Of a stretch of 10,002 nucleotides of DNA, positions 1 through 6,100 are shown piece by piece. Source of the stretch: Cephalothrix spiralis (Eukaryota; Nemertea; Palaeonemertea; Archinemertea; Cephalotrichidae). The notes below the pieces were generated by a model that saw only the letters and a list, made by a program, of their open reading frames with translations, was not told the origin of the DNA and searched no databases. Both the position numbers and the translations under genes were made by a program. Every line of letters begins with the position of its first letter. Positions within the stretch are counted from its first letter, which is position 1. The DNA is taken from positions 1-10,002 of the forward strand of contig JAUCNG010425353.1 of the NCBI GenBank assembly GCA_032353305.1. Reading direction: 5' to 3'.

Positions 1-157
1 AGTTGGGCATTTGGTCTAATTGGAACACCCAATTCGTCTGAGAGTTGTTCCCAATGCCTGTGTCTCATACCAGGATTTCTAAGGCCTTGGATCAGTGGAA
101 TATTTGGACGGAATTCTTCTATCATGCCTTTAACAGCACTAGCGACTTCTTGAACGG
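1..157 (-). CDS. DNAH1: Dynein heavy chain exon A (linker, RHW block), cut by window edge
   Basis: At least 157 bp: two bases completing an alanine codon split with exon B, 51 codons, then two bases at the edge. The acceptor is TATTTACAG at 158-166. The translation runs VQEVASAVKGMIEEFRP, then NIPLIQGLRNPGMRHRHW and EQLSDELGVPIRPNAQ. The LRNPGMRxRHWEQLS block is one of the best conserved signatures of dynein heavy chain linkers. The IRPNAQ ending resembles the DNAH1 group more than other axonemal classes, from memory only. No donor is visible, so the exon continues left of the window. Confidence 0.95.
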
Positions 158-3100
158 CTGTAAATATACATTGCAATTCCGCCCGTTACATATGGTACTT
201 AGCCTTAGTAAACTCTGAAGCTACATCTCTTTGGTATACTGTGATCGACTCCCGCTCTACAGGAGTTAATATCAGTTAGGGTACCCTGAGTTTACTAAGT
301 AATGGTATTTATAATTAAATGAAATTCTGGAGCACTGTTTACTAAGTAATGGTATTTATATTTAAATGAGGTTGCAAAATTTTCAGCTAACTTGCCTTTA
401 TCAATGTATGAATGCAGTATGAATAAAGATTAAAATTACAAGACAGTCATATATTAGCATTTCAGGATAGTAAGACCTAAGTTGCAACATTGACAAAATA
501 AATTTCAATTTTGTCAATTACATTTTTATATGATTCTGTGGTTCTCGAGTTCATCATCATCATCATCATGGCTTGCATTTTTGTCCTTCCTCGTTAGCTA
601 GCCTTTAAAATCACAACCAGTTGGGCTTTTTGGTTCGTGAAATGTTGATACCCGTTCAAATCCATAAATGTATGTGCGTGCGCAGTGAACATTATTTCAT
701 TTCTACTAAATGTAATGTCCGATACTCCGTTTCATTCGATCAGAATCGGAAATCCGACAGAAAAATCAGGCAAAATACTCATTTTTCTAGGATCAAATTT
801 GGACGACATAGAAGTCGTACAGACTTGGGACATATATCAAACCGTTCCTTATCACCTGTTGATTACTGCCACCTAGCATCAAGTATAGCCACCTCAATTT
901 ATGAAAATGAATGCTCATGTGTACTATGCTAAGGTATAGGCTTTTCCTTGGAATTTTTATATCCCATCAAGTTAATAAGTACTTAGTACAGATATTAATC
1001 TCTTGTTTACTAGAGTAGCTCATGTGGCTATATGTCCAAAATTCTAGTCTTATCTACCAACCACTGGAGCATTCATTTTCCAACATAAATTGAAGGTGGC
1101 TATATTTGATGCTAGGTGGCAGTAATCAGAAGATGATAAGGAATGTTTTGATATATGTCCTAAGCCTGTACAACTTCTAGGTTGTCCAAATTTGATCCAA
1201 TAATGCAGATTTTTCTGTAAATTTCCGATCTGATCGAGTTCTCCCAGACTCCCAAGATGGATACGCGGTTTCTTAGACCTAATTATTATGGTCCATGTTT
1301 AGACAAGATTACAACCTACCTGGAACTTCATTGAAAATCTTGACTGATTTGTGCATGGTCTTGTAAGCTTCGGTGACATTTTTCTCAAGGCTCTCAGCAT
1401 CTATAGACGTTAGGGGATCATTCATCCAGCTCTCATACCATTTCGCCCAATCAGAAACCGTTATCCAGAGCAGACGATACGGTTCAAAGTCCTTGACAAG
1501 CCGTTGGAGCTTATCGTACTAGAATAACAGATGTAGTCCAGAGGTCAGAGGTTAGAACACATAATGAAGATTGTTTATTATTTTACATAAGAATTTGGAA
1601 GCTCTTGAGAAATTGATATAACTGAAGTCATCAAGAAGAGATATTCATCGAAATAATTTGTTTACATAACAATAGAAAGAAAATGCGTTGAACCGTGTAA
1701 TCAACGATGCTTACGAAAAAGGACAGGTGATATATACACATATTTATAGCAAAATATTCAATCCAAATGGTCTATTTAGCCATTTTTGATCACAGTATTT
1801 ACCCCTAAGACCGGGAGGGCCAAAGTAATATATAGACTGGAATACTGCCCTCACAATACCCCCTTTAAATATCCATCAAATTTGAGGGGGGAGGCATCCA
1901 GTCCAGAAGCAGTTGGGGCTTATTTCTGCATAATGTTAAACTCTTTTAAAAAGCCGAAATTTAAAAATACGGTTTTCCGATTTTCGAACTTATTGTAACC
2001 CGGTTGTTTTTAAAAACCATAAACACTATTAAAAATATTTGTTATTCAAAAGAGTTTCAAATTGGGATATACTAAATATATGAACAGCCAAGTAACCAGT
2101 CTCAAAGATTATTTTAGACTGGTTGTCTTTATCTTACTTTTTATTATGAAATTGAACGTCATTTGTAACGTAAGAAATGTGACTCAAGAATATCTGATCT
2201 CTTGACTTCATTATCAAATAACTCCTCAGCTTGCACGTAAAACAACCAACAACTTCTAGCGACTACAAGCAAGGACAGGTCAAAGGCAAAGAATGCTACA
2301 GAAGGATTATCGTCTTTAGCCGGACTCTATTTCGGGTCTTAGAAATTACAATTTCTTATCTCGTTGAATTGAAATCTGGCTTAAGACGACAGGGTAATAC
2401 ATGTATGTTTATAATTAAGGTATGTGCACTGAGTTTATAGCATTAAAATTTTGAATTTTTTTATTGCATTTATTGATTCCTTCAGTTAAGAGGATCATTT
2501 TCATATAAAAATTTCGTGCCTACATGTTGAGGAAAACCCTAAAAATAGTTTGTTTTCTTCCTTTTATATGATTGATATCGCAAAATGTCAATTTTAAGGA
2601 AGTCGAAAAATTATCGGTTTTGTTGAAATCAAATTAAAAAAAACTCTCAGACGGATCATCGGATCCTCTTGAAATCTTATAAGATTATCAAAAATGAAAC
2701 CTCATCGTTTTTTTATGTATTTTTTATTTTTTGAGAAATAATAAATTTTATGTTGAAGAAAAAAACATTTTAATACAAAAACTTTTATGTCAAATTTCTC
2801 AAAAACTATAAAAGATATCAAAAACGACGAGGTTGCATTTTAGATAATTTTATAAGGAAGAGACCTACGAAGTTTTAAGAGGTTCCGATGATCCGTCTGA
2901 GAGCTATTTTAATTTGAATGCAACAAAACCGATGAATTTGCGAATGCCTTAAAATTAACATTTTGCGATTTCAATTATCCCACCTGCTATAAGAAAGGAA
3001 GAATACAAACTATTTTTTTAGTGTTTCCTCAACATGTAGGCACGAAATTTTTATACGAAAATTATCCTCTAAACTAAAGGAATCAAATGCAATAAAATGT

Positions 3101-6100
3101 TTTTCAAAATTTTCATGCTAACTCAGTGCACATACCTTAAAGGAGCGAGAACATACTTTAAACGGATTTATAAGTCAAATGTTTACAATGATATCAAGAG
3201 CACTAACATGTAACTTAAATTTGAAATTCCTATTCAAATCTACTTCACATTTATCAAAATTTCTTTGGAAAAAGTCAAAATTGTAAGACTTTTGGAAATA
3301 GTATTGATAAAAGACATACATTGAAAGTATGTTGCAAAAATCATTAATTTTCTTGATTAGTTTCTACATTAAATGATACATGAATTAATAATAACAAAAT
3401 CATTAGTATTTAAATTATAGTGAATTTTGATAACAAATCCGTTCAAAGTTTTGTGTCCTCTCCTTTGGCAACTACATCATTATATTTCATTCTAAAAGCA
3501 TATTGTAAGTTTCAGTGTAAGAACAAACCAAAATACTATTAGATTTAAATGCTATTTTGGTTCGTACTTACACTGCAACTAACATATAAACTATTTTCTA
3601 CCAAAAAGGTAATGTTAATATTTTTCTTTTATGGAATAAAATGAATCATAGGAATTAAATAACTTTGGATTTTGTTTTCGAATCATAGCATGATAATTAT
3701 TTGGTGCATGATGGTGAAAATAAACAATCATGAGCAAGGGTGTATACTGTATAATATTAATAACGAAAATTGAATTTAAAAAATCGGAAAATATTTTTCG
3801 GGTTCTATTTTGAAGTAATAGATAAATTTAAAGCAATTTGGAATTGGAAAATTTTTTAAAACTTAAAAGCGTGAAATGATTTAAGGTTTTAAAACTGGTT
3901 TTAACGACTGTTAAAAAATTCTAATTTAAGCTATGCCGTTTTTGATATATTTTTGTAAGAACGAATGGTCCATATCTAGAAAATTCTTATCGGCACAGTC
4001 GATATTGGATATTCCACATCTGAAATTTCTATATCGCATATATAACATAAATAAGTTAACATTGCAATGTAAGTTGGTGTTGAATAACCAAAATTTTAAG
4101 TCAGAAAAATAAAATAAAAATTTATAATTTATTTTTCTAATTTTTCTTTTAATTTCGGACTTAAAATTGTGGATTTCATTTTTAAAAGCACGGAATTATA
4201 ATGTTAATTGTTAGTCATTCATTTTAATATTGCAAAACTAGGAACAATTATTACACCAAAAGCTTTTTTTATATCTATGCGAATTTATTATTCTAATGCC
4301 CCATGATAGTTTTAGATAAGGTATAGGATCTACCTAATTAGACTAGTGACTAACTGGTGTACACTGTATTTCATTTTTATAGACACCAATAGTGGTGCAT
4401 AATTCTGAACGAATCTGGGAACCAGACCAAATATTCTCTTTATGCTTTGCGAATTGCATTATGGGAATTTTAGGTATGGTTCAAAGATGAGGAAACTGTA
4501 CAAAATGTGTCACTAGTTAGACGGCCACATAACTATACTTGTCTACATATATTACTACTAAGTAGTATGCTAACTATAAAGGAGAATTCTATAAGCACAG
4601 GACGTATTATGATCATTCAGTCTCTGGGCTAAATTGTTATTACAAATAGGATACCGCCACAAGGATTGACCGGGACTCGTAACCAGTCTATGACGGCATT
4701 TACATGCTCCTAAAACATGCTAGATAACCTGTTTTATACTTAGAGGAAAGAATAGTCGTAGAAAGATTAAAAACATGCAAAAGTGATTTTAAAAGTTGCT
4801 GTTTCGTAATTTTAAGAGGGCATAGAAAGAGGGTACAACAAATTTTGCCTCTTAGGTGCCTACTTGACGGTCGTTTTAAATACCCATCTCAGTAGCTATA
4901 ACCATTATTAAGATATCAGAAGCCGCAAAAAACCAGTTTCTTACCAAAAAACTGCATTCAATTCCATCAAATATTTGTATGCCTAATCTTCATTAGAAAA
5001 TTTGAAATTTCCACCAAATTCATAATTATGATACTTTTAATCTGCCTCGGCTGGAGATTTAGAGAAACCCGATCGTTTCCGAGTAATTCTTATACTGATA
5101 TAAAGGATGGCTTATAGCACATTAAAATGAAGGTAATGATGAGCGCAGTCGAATTAGGTAACGGGATTTCAAATTTTATAATTCTGACACAACCTAGCGG
5201 CCAGAACCGAATCCGATCGTTTCCGATTCACTTTCACTAAAGTGCGCCAAAAATATAAAATCTGAAATCCTGTAACCTAAATCGACTGCGCTCATCATTA
5301 CCTTCATTTTGATGTGCTATAAGCCATCATTTCTATCCAAATCTTCGAAACGAGACTTATGAATTCTAAATCTCGAGCGGGAGCGGAGGCAGTTTGGAAA
5401 GGAATTTGGTGGAAATTTCAACTTTTTTATTAACGATTAGGCATAGAAATATATGATGTCCAGAATTGAATATGTTTTGTTTTGTAAGAAAATATGGGTC
5501 TTTCTGCGGTTTCCGATACCTTAATATCGGTTATAGGTAGATTAAAAGGGTATCAAAAAAACTGAAGTAGGCGCCCAAGAGGAAAAATATCATTGTACCC
5601 TCTTTCTATGCCGTCTTGGTAATTTGTGACTTGTGGGGAGATACTTTAATGTCACTTACAAGGACTCGACAAGATAAAACAACTATTCCAGCAGAAGTTG
5701 TCATTGGCTATAGTTTGTTAAAAAAAAGACTTAATTCTTAAAATGTATAATGTTTATATGTCCGATATTAATCGTGCATATCACTACCAAGTATATATCT
5801 GAGTTATCGATGGTGGTCGTTTTAAGTTTAACAGAGTCGGAACTCTTTTTCCTTTCTCGATTTCCCTGAATTTTCCCTGACTTCCCCGGCTTCTTTTTTC
5901 TAATTTGAAAATTTTTCAAAATTAGGTTTCACAATCGTCCTCATTTAAAATAAAAGTAGTGACATTACAGACCCAAACATACAATTAATCGGATATAAAC
6001 TTGGTCGATGAATATTGTGCAGCAATATTTTTCCTTTTTACCATATTAATAAAATTAAGTGCATGAAATATAGTATAGATTTAAATTAAATTAATAAATA

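Larger units (their letters stand above)
158..1319 (-). other. Dynein intron B/A (1,162 bp)
   Basis: A GT-AG intron on the minus strand. It contains a 32-bp direct repeat pair (291-369), a short perfect palindrome (490-517), a CAT microsatellite (552-569) and the fold-back element at 736-1237. The ORF of 103 codons at 621-932 on the plus strand covers one arm of that fold-back and is not a gene. Confidence 0.85.

Noticed and set aside
569-662. Possible plus-strand tRNA-like head (CAGTTGGGC, then CCGTTCAAATCC)
   Set aside because: The B-box-like word is good and an A-box-like word sits upstream, but the stems do not form and the spacing is uncertain. It is too weak to call a SINE.
621-932. 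Plus-strand ORF of 103 codons (and a 63-codon one inside it)
   Set aside because: It lies across the left arm of the fold-back at 736-1237, inside a dynein intron. It has no recognisable domain, and the arm's inverted copy is full of changes that would break it.
1786-1998. Plus-strand ORF of 70 codons
   Set aside because: It has no ATG start and covers a hairpin patch in the intron. Nothing protein-like was recognised.
2231-2440. Plus-strand ORF of 69 codons
   Set aside because: It lacks an ATG at its start and runs across the boundary of the TTAA-flanked fold-back element, so it cannot be one old coding unit.
4655-4720. Minus-strand tRNA-like words (GGTTACGAGTCCCGG)
   Set aside because: The word has an extra base relative to a B box, and no A box or arms could be placed.
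5731-5919. Minus-strand lysine-rich ORF of 62 codons
   Set aside because: The basic residues come from the T-rich and CCCTGA-rich strand of a repeat fragment. There is no domain and no neighbouring exon signals.
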